Shown here piece after piece: positions 35,855 to 46,884 of a stretch of DNA of 64,000 bases (positions are counted from its first letter, which is position 1; every line of letters begins with the position of its first letter). The DNA lies in assembly GCF_022539665.2 (NCBI RefSeq), contig NC_081334.1, positions 4,558,424 through 4,622,423 on the forward strand, written 5' to 3'. A program made the translations under genes and the position numbers. Below the pieces are notes generated by a model, which was given only the letters and a program-made list of their open reading frames with translations, ran no database searches and was not told the DNA's origin. The DNA comes from Daphnia carinata. Taxonomy: Eukaryota; Arthropoda; Branchiopoda; Diplostraca; Daphniidae.

Positions 35855-38578
35855 GAAAAAAAAAAGAAATTTGTTTACTGAAAAATTATTTGTGCCATCT
35901 ACGTTTTCTTCCCCACAAGTTTTGAAAAATAAAATAAAAAATGGGTTTAAGCTGACGGAAAAATAAAATATGAGAAGAGCTCATCTCTCGTTTCGGCTGG
36001 TTGTACAAAAGGCGGATGCGAAGGCAGCTGCAACAGACATTTCCGGTTCAGAGTTCGCAAGAGTCAAGGAAAAAAAAAATGAAATGAAATAAATGCGCAG
36101 AAGTTTTTTTGGTTGGTGGTCGGGAGGTCATTGATACTTGATCATATTTTTCTTTGGTTGGGGGGAATTGCTTTTTTCCTTCGAGAAAATTTCTAATTGG
36201 TTAGAGAGAAAGGTCGCCACCTTATGGCGATAAACCTACATCTTATAATCACATGACGCAAAGACATTGTGTGTGTGTGTGTGTGCGTGTGTGTCTGCAG
36301 GCGTCTGTGCACAGCTGTTGCTTTTTCTTTGGTTTAAAAGGATCTAGGACGTGATGGTGCCAAATTGGCGGCAGCCGCAACACAAGTGAGAGAAAGCAGA
36401 GAGTCTTACACACACAATGTGTGTCTGACGGGAGGATGACCTTTTCGGGGTGATGTTCCACACAACCCAAAGTTTCCTTTTTTTGAGGTGAAAAGCATCA
36501 TCTTTTTTTATTTTACAACAGCCCCACAATCTGTTTTTCTTCCATATTTCTGGCGTGTGTTTCAAGCAGAAGGAAACGATTGGCTAGGGGGTTGGCAGTG
36601 CGTGCTGATGTCTTTTCCTGGCACATGTGTGTGTCGGCCATAGTTCCGTATCGGATTACACTTCCGTTCAGTCACCAAGTTTTTTTTAGGGCGATTCGCC
36701 TTGACGATGGCGCACCCAAAGTCCATTGCGGAAACCTATGAATGAATCGCGTAAAGCACCTGGCCTACACGTTCTGAAGTGAAAAAAAAAAAAAAAAAAA
36801 AAAAAAAATGAAAAAATTTTTTTTTTCCCTCCCCCCTTTTACCCTGCGGAGGAAGGAGGGGTGGCGTGTGTTTGAGTTTCAACCACCAACCAGCTCTTCT
36901 TCTTTCACCCTCCTCCACCCTAAAAAGAAAACAAGAAAAGACCCTCTAACACACACACCGGGTCCACCTGCTTCCGGGATGTCCACTTGGCTGACTCTCT
37001 TTACCCTTCAAAAAGGTTTTTACACACACACACACAAAAAAGAACTTTATACGAAAAAAAAAAACCTTAGAAAAAAGGGGGGGATATTTTCAGAAAAACG
37101 GTTTTCCAGACAACACATGCACAACTGCTTTTTTAAAACTGAACTTTGCGTTAAATTATTTCTTTTTGTTCTTCTTTTTGATTTGATTCACTTTTAGGCA
37201 GTTCATTTTTCTTTATTATTTTGAAAAAGGGGAAAAAAACTCATTAAGATGATGAAAAAACAATAATCCCCGGATGAGGGAGTGTCATCCCTGTTGACAT
37301 ACTGACAGACCCTACCACCCAAAAAAAAAAAAAGAAAAGGTGTTTGTGTATAATCACCTGTCATCCCCGCACCCCTACTTCTTCGAGGATTTGAAAGAAA
37401 GCTCGGAAATGGTGACATGCCATAAATCGAGAGATTTAATCACATCCAAAAAAGGGAGAGAATGCAAACTTCTAAATGAAAAAAAGGGCTCGGGATTTGT
37501 ACCCATTTGAGGGATTTAAAGAAGAAAAAAAGTGACAAAAGGAAAACCCGGGTCGTCAAGTAAAAAGCACGTCGTCCACACATCTGCCAGTTTTTAAGCC
37601 GAAGCAAAACAAAATCCAATAGCTAACAAATAAAATGGCCTCGGCCAAGCATTTTATTGGATTCTTTTTATTCCTTCAGAGAATAAAGACTGACACGTTT
37701 TGTACTAAAAGGAAAAAAAACCACCCCCCCTACGACTCCCCAAAAGATTCGTGTGTTTGTTACCTGTGGGTGCTGGCCAACCCTTTTTTGCAAAGGCAAC
37801 GGGTGGTTAATCTTTCTTTTCACAATTCTTACAATTCCATACTAAAACTGTTCACTACTCGCAATTCACAAAACGTTTCTCGAAACGCCCTAGCTGAATG
37901 GCGGCTCACAAAAACATATTCTCAAAGACGCACAGAGAGAGAGAAAGAAAACACATTTTTTCCACACACCATAAGAAGAAGCGAAAAAAAAAAAAGGTGT
38001 TCTAAAACGCACGTTGCCACATTGCAAGAAAGTCGATCACTTACCTGGTGTGTGTGAAACGTTGGTTGATGGCAATCAACTTGATGGGCTTTGATGTAAT
38101 CCTGACGTTATAAAAACCTTTTTCGACAAACACTCAAAACTTGGGTGTTTTCTTTTAGTGTTTCACTTCGGTTTCAAGGCTCACTTTACACTGGCAAGTG
38201 TTTGTTGGAATGGAGGCCAGAAAATGTTCAGAAACCTCCAGTCGTCATGGAGACCTCGACGCGACTGAAGAAGGCCCTCGAGGCGAGCGCGAGCCAGTTT
38301 TTAGCTCCGCCCATCTTCTTTCTGAAACCAAATTTCCCTCCATCCGACTCTCGTGTACTTTACACACACACTAGTATGGTAGTAGCGAGGAACATTAAAA
38401 AAAAAAAAAAAAAGAAATTGTTGAGATCTTTTTAAAAATAGAGAGAGGGCAATATGTCTTCGTATACCTGCTAATGGTTGACAGGTTTCAATGTCTTTCA
38501 CATTTTAGCGACTACCCGCTACTGCACAAATGAATGCTCGTTTTTCTCTACCTTTTTTTTGACAAGAATTTTCCAGTA
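35855..38578. other. Non-coding upstream region of the GPCR
   Basis: No gene is supported. It contains TG/CA microsatellites (36270-36295, 37022-37035), a long A run at about 36782-36808 followed by a T run, further A runs near 37321 and 37985, and G- and C-rich patches. It probably holds the GPCR promoter and untranslated leader exons, which I cannot place. Confidence 0.5.
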
Positions 38579-38733
38579 CTAATGTATGAAATTCAAAACC
38601 TTTATTTCTTCTTCGGCCGCCATGCTTGACCGCCAAGGCTCGACCAATGGCGACGCTGCTTTACTGTTTCTCACTGCAGCATTCACGGATCGTTGCATTT
38701 GTTCTTCTTCGTCTGATGTCCGTGAGAAGGAAT
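38579..38733 (-). CDS. Possible exon, frame ending in stop
   Basis: A long polypyrimidine tract and AG lie just before 38733 on the minus strand. One frame reads SFSRTSDEEEQMQRSVNAAV through to a stop at 38579-38581. A second frame, in phase with the donor at 39397, reads IPSHGHQTKKNKCNDP then stop at about 38683. Either could be the last exon of the small gene at 39397-39630, or this may be unrelated sequence. Not recognised. Confidence 0.3.
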
Positions 38734-39396
38734 CTAAAAAAAAAAAAAAAATATCAAATAAATTAGAAAGTTTTCCGCTGAATTATTAAAGCAATTCGTT
38801 TTGAAGAGAATGAGAAACAGTGATAGATATAACGAGCTTCTGGTTGTGTGGAGGAAACATCGCTTGGGGCTCCTGCATGAAAAGGGGACTTCATTATTAT
38901 TACTCTAATGAACACCCCCCTTTCTTTTTTTCCAATTGTTGGGGGCTTCTCTTTCCTTTAGTTGATATTTCGTTAATGATTCGTTAAGGTCCCTTTAGGG
39001 AGGAAATACGGTTGTTGGCTTGTGCAGTTGTTCCTACTGGTCTTGCCTGTTTCTTGCATTTCCGACACGAGCCATTGATCTTTCCTTGGTACCCATTGAA
39101 AGTGACACATGAGTTATAAATGATTTCGGTTCTCTCCAACGACCATCAATTTATGATAGTGTTTTCGAGCAAATAAACTGGTTGCCATGGGAACACCTCG
39201 TTCATAACAAGCAGCGACTTCTGGTCAGCTATCAACGTCATCTAATGACGTAGAATAATGGCACACTCGTCATCGATCGATTAACAAACGGAGTCGCTAA
39301 ATTCATGATGGGACCAAAGCTAGAATTAAATATAAGAAAATCAAATTTAATCCTTATACCTTTCATCTACTTGGCAAATGGAATGCAGGAATTTAC

Positions 39397-39630
39397 CTTT
39401 TTGTGGAGATTTTTATCTTTCTTTGTTGCGTGGAATGATTTGGGGTTGAGGTGCTTTTCCCAGACATAAATTCTAGTCTTATACTTGGTGGAATGAATGA
39501 ATTCCATCACGTACAAGTACAAGACGACAAAAGGAGCCAAGAGACAAATTCCGATCCGAACCCTGGAAAATGTTAAGGTTATTGGCGACAGTGCTGGTAA
39601 GCTTGTCGGCGAAACTAATTCCAGATTCAT
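39397..39630 (-). CDS. Small single-pass membrane protein, first exon
   Basis: Starts at ATG 39630 and reads 78 codons to AAAAAG|GTAAAT, a good donor at 39397. One hydrophobic segment (ICLLAPFVVLYLYVMEFI, about residues 29-46) is followed by a basic tail (YKTRIYVWEKHL, KKDKNLHKK). The layout resembles very small inner-mitochondrial-membrane proteins such as SMIM4/UQCC5, but the likeness is weak and the name is not assigned. Its upstream flank (39630-39835) is duplicated at 55783-55980 without the coding part. Confidence 0.45.
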
Positions 39631-40332
39631 GGTGGGAAATGTAAAGTACTACAATAATATGGTTTTCGAATAAGGCCTATCGAGGTCATTTAGATTACTC
39701 AATACCTGTATACTATTAACAATAAATAATTTTCGAGAACAATTACTTTTACAAAATTTTGACGGAAATTAAAAATCATACCTTCGACTGATTGAGCTGC
39801 CTGCCATGGTGCCAGATTGCTTTTTTTTGTATTATTTTTATGTTTCAGAGAACTACAGCCACCTTGCGGTTTTAATTAGAAACAAAGAAAAAGATGTGTC
39901 GGGGACTGTCGGCCTTTTGCTTTTTCCCCCAACTTCTAAATTCATCAGATAATCAACATAATACACATACCAAACTGTCAATAGTAGTCAGTTTCTCTCG
40001 ATTAAGTTTAGTTATTTTTTATGCAAATCAAAAGTCTCCTACACTTTATGTCATGAAACGAGTACTGGTAAGTTGATATTTTATTTATCAGAAGTTCAGT
40101 AACGTCATATACTGCACACTCGATGCCGTTCTAGCAAATTAATACACAAGTAAAGAAGATAACTTGGTTGGGTGTTACTACTCAATTACTTAATTGAAAT
40201 GTATCTGCTTTTAAAGAATGGAAGAAAAGAAAGAATGGCATCTCATTTACCAGATTAATGCTATTACTGAATCTTTTTTTGTTTTCAAAAACACACACAA
40301 AACGACAATATAAATCACATCGTGGATGCGTG

Positions 40333-41310
40333 CTAATACAAGTGCTGAAACTGGTCAACATTTCTGAGTTCTTTTTCACACTTAGAAATGAAGCCATTTA
40401 CGCATTGGCCCAAATCGTTATCATGGCTATCGAGTCTAACGAAACATCTAAAAAAATTGAATATACATTGATTTGGAATAAACATAAATCAAATAAAAAA
40501 TAAGTAAATGAGTAAATTAGAGGAAAAGTCTTGGGATACTCACCTTAAGGCATTGTTCATTTCCTCCAAAAAAATTTTAAAATCCAAAATCCCCCATGAA
40601 GGGACCTGGTGAGTCAATTGGTTTCTCAGGAATCTTACACTTTGGATATACTTCCGAAATTTTGCATCATTGTCAATTGTGATGATACAAAAACTAAAAT
40701 TTTCAGCGTATCTCAAAACTTCCAGGGCACCTCTTGTTTCAAGACGTTCTTCGAAGTTTTCATTGTTTTTCCTCCACTTATACATTGGGGGACCGCTGGT
40801 AGAATCTTGCAGGATCAATTTGAGCAGAATATCTCTAAATTTTTCAAGATAAACTTGTCCTTGGATACATCTCCTTTTATCATTGCAATTCCAATACGGG
40901 TCGTTGATCAAAACAAATGCAGCATTTGCAAAACCAAAATCCACGTGATCGTTGTGTTGGTTTTCATGGGCCATTCTAAAATTAAAAGCCAATAACTTCA
41001 ACTTGTGTTTGTGAATAGAATTCTACGAAATACTTAAGTGAAGGAGGACGTACGCTTGTTCACTTCAGGTTCGTTCACTTTGTTTTGCGGACGATCTAGT
41101 TGGGACATCAACAAAATCACCTAGTAGACTTACAATTTCAAAGACCCCTGTAAAAGAAAAGTCGTCTTATCACACACATCATCACATCATCACATCAACA
41201 TATCACAAAGGTAGAATCTTTATCAGATGCTTTACCGATAAAACTTTGACTCTATGTTCTTGCCATAGTAGCACATTATTACGCCAGACGACAAAGCCTT
41301 TCAATGGTTT
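40333..41310 (-). CDS. HEPN-like protein with R-N-x3-H motif, copy A (5' end unresolved)
   Basis: Exons on the minus strand: 41310-41236 (75 bp), a 14-bp microexon 41147-41134, 40975-40544 (432 bp) and 40447-40333 (115 bp). All junctions are GT-AG, and the sum is 636 bases, an exact open frame. The first exon reads KPLKGFVVWRNNVLLWQEH and has no in-frame ATG, so an upstream exon exists or translation starts at the ATG right after the third acceptor (MAHENQ). The second half reads FLRNQLTHQVPSWGILDF, an R-N-x3-H motif followed by a D-F and a helix. This is how HEPN domains of the DZIP3/hRUL138 type end, and that Arg and His are catalytic in active HEPN RNases. Nuclease activity is inferred. 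It lies head to head with the kinase-ankyrin gene at 42290. The frame and splice sites are conserved in copy B. Confidence 0.6.
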
Positions 41311-42289
41311 CTAGATCAACAAGAAAAACAAACAAAATTTAAAAATTTTATCAGAACTGAGATAACCAAAAAAGGTGACAAACAACTAAAGGTTAGGTCC
41401 AGGCTGCTCTTTTGTAGACCCCATATGTGATACCCAATACTTATTGATGCAATTAAACAACCGTTGGGATATTTATTAAAATGGATAAATTGCCAGAGAA
41501 AACACAATAAAATGTGTTTTGTGTAGAGGGGGAACGATAAGGCAACCGAAAGTTCCCTGCTTAAAGAACAGTAAAACCCTCTGTATCTTATGCCCCACTT
41601 TATCAATACTTGTTCCAGTAAATCGCTAGCTAATAATTTCTGCATGAATATGCACCTAAATAGACGGACCAACAGTTTAGCGAATGCGATTCGAAGAATT
41701 ATCGACATTGACTAGTGCTGATCACTGTTACAAAAAGTAAAAAAAAAATTGGCCGTAGAGAAGAACTGAACGCCGTTCATATGACAACTCACGTTATCAT
41801 CGTCTTCACCGACGCCTCATGTCTTGCGACATCTGCCATTAAGTTGAGTCCTAGCATATAAGCATATAGGAAATTTCTTAATTTTACAAAACAGAAAAAA
41901 AGGAGGGGGAAAGGCTTTCTTTTTTTTTTTCTCTTTTAAGGAAAGAAAAGGAGAAAACAGAGTGATAAGATCATCATCAAAGGCGACGAACATTATTTAA
42001 TGGAAAAACACTTGAAAAAATCTAAATCCAAAGCGAAAACAAAGGGAAAGGACAATTGTGCGAACAAGGTAATGGATGCGAAACTACTCGGCAAGCTTCC
42101 GTCAAAAACAACAAAAAAGTCATCTGACGGGTAGCGTTACGAAAATTTTTTGTTACAAAGATAGTGTAACAGATAAAACTGATAATCTGAAGGCGATTTC
42201 GGTTTGCCTGACGGAAGGGCATTCTAGTGTTTAATGGCATTCTTCAGTAGTACGTCGCACAAGTTCTTGTTTCGCTAGTCTCGGCTGGA
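41311..42289. other. Divergent intergenic region between HEPN-like and kinase genes, copy A
   Basis: About 1 kb between the first recognised HEPN-gene exon and the kinase start. A minus-strand frame (41708-41316, MSIILRIAFAKLL) could be the missing first exon; copy B carries the same frame but is shifted by a one-base deletion near 57930. The region probably contains both promoters. No TATA box is obvious. Confidence 0.4.
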
Positions 42290-45200
42290 ATGAAACCGAA
42301 AATGTCGTCGACTGATGCCGTAAATGTCGACGGCATCCAATTCGATCGTAATGGTTTGCTTGGTACGGGTTTCTACAGTAAAGTGTATCGTGGTACGTAT
42401 AAAAATCAAAGTATAGCAGTCAAACGAATTCTGAAGTCAAGAGTTGAACAACATCCGAACAAGTTGAAAATTCTGCAGGAGTTAAGACATCCCAATTTTG
42501 TAAAACTTCTTCACTTCGCGAACGATGGCGATTTCAAGTAAGACTATTACGTAATAACTTTCATTTAAAAAGAGAATATCCATACGAATATTGGCGTTTC
42601 AGTTACTTTGCTTTGGAATTATGCAACGCATCGTTGAATCAGGTGTTCCTGAATCAAGACGATCCTCGTAAATACAAAGGACCTGCATTACCAAAGCCTA
42701 TCGATGTTTTCTTGCAATTAGCTTGCGGCCTTCAATATATTCACGCACTGAAAGTAATCCACGGAAACATTAAACCTGAAAATATTTTCATTTCTGTGAA
42801 ACCTACTGACCGTGACGAAGAGGTAACGATCAAGTGGGCTGATTTTGGATTGTCACGAGAAGTTGGTGAACGAGGAACAATGACAATGAGTGGAATCAAA
42901 GGGACTCTACTTTGGTTTTCTCCCGAAGTGATGGAAATTATGGGCACAAATTTGCGCATTGAAGAAAGTGAAGGCTCAATCAAAAGCGACGTTTATGCAG
43001 AGGGCCTCGTGTTCGGTTACATTCTCTTGAAAGGAAGACATATCTACGGCGAAGATGATTTCGCTATTGCGGCGAACATACTGCAGAACAATCCAGTTAA
43101 CATGAGTGGTAAGTTATTTCTTGAAGTAGATCATATAACTTAATCACGATCATTAAATGTTTCAAAATTTTTACAAGCAGAGATTCACCAGAAGCATTTC
43201 GCACGTAACTTAATAGAACGAATGCTGACCAAGTCACCTGATAGAAGAATTACATCTAATGAAGTTGTTAATCAACTTCAATCCATCAAAATCAAGGTAA
43301 TAAAGTCATACAAGTTGAAGACCTTCTCCATCAATAAGTTTTCTAACAAATATTTCCCATTCAGCTTATCAAAGAAGAAGAAAACCTGCTTCGGCTGTGT
43401 ACAGAAGAGTGTCCAACAACAGATTTGAGGAATACCATCGAATCTTTAATGCAACTCGGCATCGACATAAATGTAAAGAATAACAAGGGATGGAATGCGC
43501 TTCATGTATTGTGTTCTAAAAAATCAAGTCCACACTTACTCGATGCGATTGAACTCTTGATCGAATTCGGCATCGATAAAAACGCAAAAACAGACGATGG
43601 ATTCAACGCGCTCCATCTTTTGTGTTATAAAAATTCAAGCCCACACTTAATCGATGCAATTAAACTTTTGATTGAACTCGACATCGACAAGAACGCAAAG
43701 ACCGACGATGGATTCAATGCGCTCCATATTTTGTGTTCTAACAATTTCAGCCAACAATTAACCGATGCCATTCAAATTTTGATCGAACTCGGCATCGACA
43801 AGGACGCAAATGATAACAAGGGGTCGAATGCGCTTCATATTTTGTGTTCTAACAATTTAAGCCCACACTTAATCGATGCGCTTAAACTCTTGATCGAACT
43901 CGGCATCGACAAAAACGCAAAAAACAACTATGGATCGAATGCGTTTCATCTTTTGTGTCGAAACAATTTAAGCCCACATTTAATCGATGCGATTAAACTC
44001 TTGATCGAACTCGACATCGACAAAAACGCAAAGGATAACAAAGGATTCAATGCGCTCCATCTTTTGTGTTCTAACAATTTAAGCCCACATTTAATCGATG
44101 CGATTAAATTCTTGATTGAATTCGGCATCGACAAAAACGCAACAACATACGCTGGATTTAATGCACTCCATCTTTTGTGTTATAAAAATTCAAGCCCACA
44201 CTTAACCGATGCGATTAAGCTATTGATCGAACTCGGCATCTATAAGGGCGCAAAAACAGACGCTGGATTCAATATGCTCCATCTTTTGTGTTTAGGCAAT
44301 TCAAGCCCACACTTAATCGATGCGATTAAACTCTTGATTGAACTCGGCATCGACAAAAACGCAAAAACCAACAATGGATCCAATGCGCTTGATCTTTTGT
44401 ATTCTAAGAAGTCAAGTTCTCACTTAACAGATGCCATTAAACTCTTGATCAATCTCGGCGTCGACGTGAACGCAAAGGGCACGTATAGAAAGAAACCGCT
44501 CGATTCCTTTCGGAATACAACAGATGAAATCCCATATGGATCGATTGCAAATATGGCTGGTAAGCTAAAATATGAAGAGTACGAAGATGAAAAGGTAACA
44601 TATTTCATTATATACATGGAAAAAAAATTTGCTAATTACTTTGTTCAATTCAGTTCGTTGAAAAAGAAGGAAAATTGCCGCTTCTACAAGGAAAAAGCGA
44701 AGTACCCATTCAAGATGATAACGACGCGAACATAAAGGAAAAGGGTAAAAGTAATCCACTACATTTCTTGTGTCAAAACAATTCACGCTCAAATTTAATC
44801 AACGAAATAAAACGCTTGATCGACTGCGGGTACAACGTGAATGATAAGGACAAGGACGGAAGAAATTCGCTCCATTATTTGTGTCAGTACAATTCAAGCC
44901 CACACTTAATCGATGCAATTCAACTCTTGGTAAAACTCGGCATCGACGTGAACGCAAAAAACGACGACGAAAAGAATGCGGTCCACTATTTGTGTGAAAA
45001 CAATTCAAGCCCACACTTAATCGATGCAATGGAACTCTTGGTCAAACTCGGCATCGACGTGAACGCAAAAGACGACAAGGGAAAGAATGCACTCCATTAT
45101 TTGTGTCGGCACAAGTTAAGCCCACACACAATCCATGCAATTAAACTCTTATTCCAACACGGCATCGAAGTGAACGCAAGGGACAAAGAGGAAAAGAATG

Positions 45201-46884
45201 CATTCCATTATTTGTGTGGAAACAATTCAACATCAAACCCAATCGATGCAGTCAAACTTTTGATCGTACTCGGCATCGATGTGCACGCAAAGGACATGCA
45301 TAGAAGGACAGTGCTCGATTACATGAAAACACATGTAGATATCGACACATTTGGATACGATAGGATTGGACAAATTATGGTGCGCATAATTCAAATCCTA
45401 GAGAAAAAAATTACTACTTCTTCCCCAACACTAAAGCTTGTAAGATCTGCATATGAAAAGGTAATTCATTTTACAAATTGAATAAAAATTTTTCGATTAA
45501 ATGAACATTTTACGGCACAAGGTGAATGACAAGGACGGAAGGAACGCGCTCCACCACTTGTGTCAGTACAATTCAAGCCCACACTTGACCGATGCAATTG
45601 AACTCTTGGTCTTACTCGGCATCGACGTGAACGTAAAAGACAAGTATGGAAGGAGTGCACTCCATTATTTGTGTAAAAACAAGTCAAGCTCAAACTTGAC
45701 CGATGCAATTCAACTCTTGGTTGAATTCGGCATCAACGTGAACGAAAAGGACGAAGACAAAAAGAATGCACTCCATCATTTGTGTGAAAACAATTCAAGC
45801 CCAAACTTAATCAACATAATTCAACTTTTGGTCGATAAAGGCATCGACGCGAACGCAAAGGACAAGTATGAAATGAATGCGCTCCATTATTTGTGTGCGC
45901 TCAATTCAAGCCAACACTTACCAGTTGCAATTCAGCTCTTAGTAGCACTCGGCATCGACGTGAATGAAAAGGACGGGGACGAAAAGAATGCATTCCATTT
46001 TTTGTGTCAAAACCATAAGTTATTCAAGCGTACGAAGAATGAAAATTTGAAATCACACGTCCTCAGACTTCTAATTCGATATGGGATTCAACTGCACCCC
46101 GGCAACAAAGCCAGTCCAAATGTGAATCAATACTTTTTCAAAGAAAACGATAATTACGGCGAAGAGTTTCTAAATTTACTGGCAACGGAAAAATTGCGTT
46201 TGGGATGGCACAAGGAATGTCCAAATTGCCTTCAAATACTGTAAGTAGCTGTTTTAACCATTTGAACAAAAAAAAGTTCGTTATACGTGTCTATAATTCA
46301 TTCTTTTCGTCAGGTCAATTGAGAGAAGTCGCCGAGTAGAATTGCAGCACCACTACATGTTTACCAACTGTTATGTCGTATTTCCCTTGCTTATGAAACA
46401 TTTAGAAATATGGGCAAAATCAAATAAAAAACCCGGGGAACCAGTGCTGAATATGAGCAATCCAGCAGAGTGGCTGCGCAATAAAGCAGAACAATATCAT
46501 CAAAATGAAACCGAAAAAAGCTACAAAGACGACTTGGAAGTAATGGCCGAGGTCAGCGAGCAACTCAAAAACGGAAGCAACTCGGGTGATTTTAACTGTG
46601 ACAACTATGAACGCTATTTGAGATCCATGTACTCGATTGCGGAGATGATTGACTCCAAGGAGTCAATGGGACAAATCAAATGGTCTTGTCTTCTACCTTT
46701 TGATTTTCGCATGGATTACGAAAATGAAGAAGAACCAGACATCAGACGAACGAAAATTGAATGGGACAAGACGCTTTTCAACTGGGCACACGAAGAAACT
46801 AACACGTGTTACGGCACGTTTATGAAAGAAGAGGGCTTTCCCCATCCGGATGAGTTCAGCCACAGGTGTCATTGTGAGGTTTAA
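42290..46884 (+). CDS. IRE1/RNase L-type kinase domain fused to ankyrin-like repeats, copy A
   Basis: Seven exons: 42290-42537, 42603-43108, 43181-43296, 43365-44594, 44654-45460, 45522-46240, 46314-46884. Introns are 59-73 bp, all GT-AG, and the sum is 4197 bases (1398 residues). Residues 1-290 are a protein-kinase domain of IRE1 type: AVKRIL with Lys45, ALELC, DFG at 163-165, SPE in place of APE, and ARNLIERMLTKSP. The catalytic loop is HGNIKPEN (136-143), so the usual catalytic Asp of HRD is Asn. The glycine loop GTGFYSKV has lost its third Gly. No KEN RNase domain follows; instead come 9, then 5, then 4 ankyrin-like repeats of 37 residues, and an unrecognised 200-residue C-terminal region with Cys/His residues. 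The start may be Met1 or Met5; only Met5 exists in copy B. Probably a cytoplasmic pseudokinase scaffold; partners unknown. Confidence 0.85.
43488..44486 (+). repeat. Nine 111-bp ankyrin-like units, copy A, exon 4
   Basis: Units start GGA-x-AAT-GCG and are spaced exactly 111 bp (43488 to 44376). The consensus resembles FNALHLLCSNNLSPHLIDAI then KLLIELGIDKNAK. The canonical ankyrin repeat is 33 residues; here four extra residues lie between the two helices. Strong DNA similarity between units suggests recent turnover. Confidence 0.92.
44747..45301 (+). repeat. Five ankyrin-like units, copy A, exon 5
   Basis: Five 37-codon units with consensus NALHYLCxNNSSPHLIDAIQ, ending in LGIDVNAK. They are more diverged from each other than the exon 4 units. 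A degenerate cap (RRTVLDYM) follows. Confidence 0.88.
45537..45980 (+). repeat. Four ankyrin-like units, copy A, exon 6
   Basis: Four 37-codon units of the same family, then one broken unit beginning KNAFHFLCQNHKLF that runs into the C-terminal domain. Confidence 0.88.

Larger units (their letters stand above)
39629..46884 (+). repeat. Segmental duplication, copy A
   Basis: Direct repeat of the segment starting at 55783. It includes the flank of the small membrane gene, a HEPN-like gene and the kinase-ankyrin gene. Compared stretches are highly similar, exon-intron boundaries are the same, and intron lengths of 65, 72 and 68 bp in the kinase are identical. Copy A has about 230 bp (near 39965-40197) missing from copy B and lacks the MITE of copy B. 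The right limit of homology is unknown because copy B leaves the window. Confidence 0.9.

Noticed and set aside
40540-41001. Starting the HEPN-like protein at MKLLAFNFR
   Set aside because: Those codons overlap a pyrimidine-rich tract ending in TTTTAG, a good acceptor. The exon more likely starts at 40975, in frame with the upstream microexon.
41316-41708. A 130-codon hydrophobic frame (MSIILRIAF) as an independent gene
   Set aside because: Copy B has a one-base deletion that changes its end, and no domain is seen. At most its first part is an upstream exon of the HEPN-like gene.
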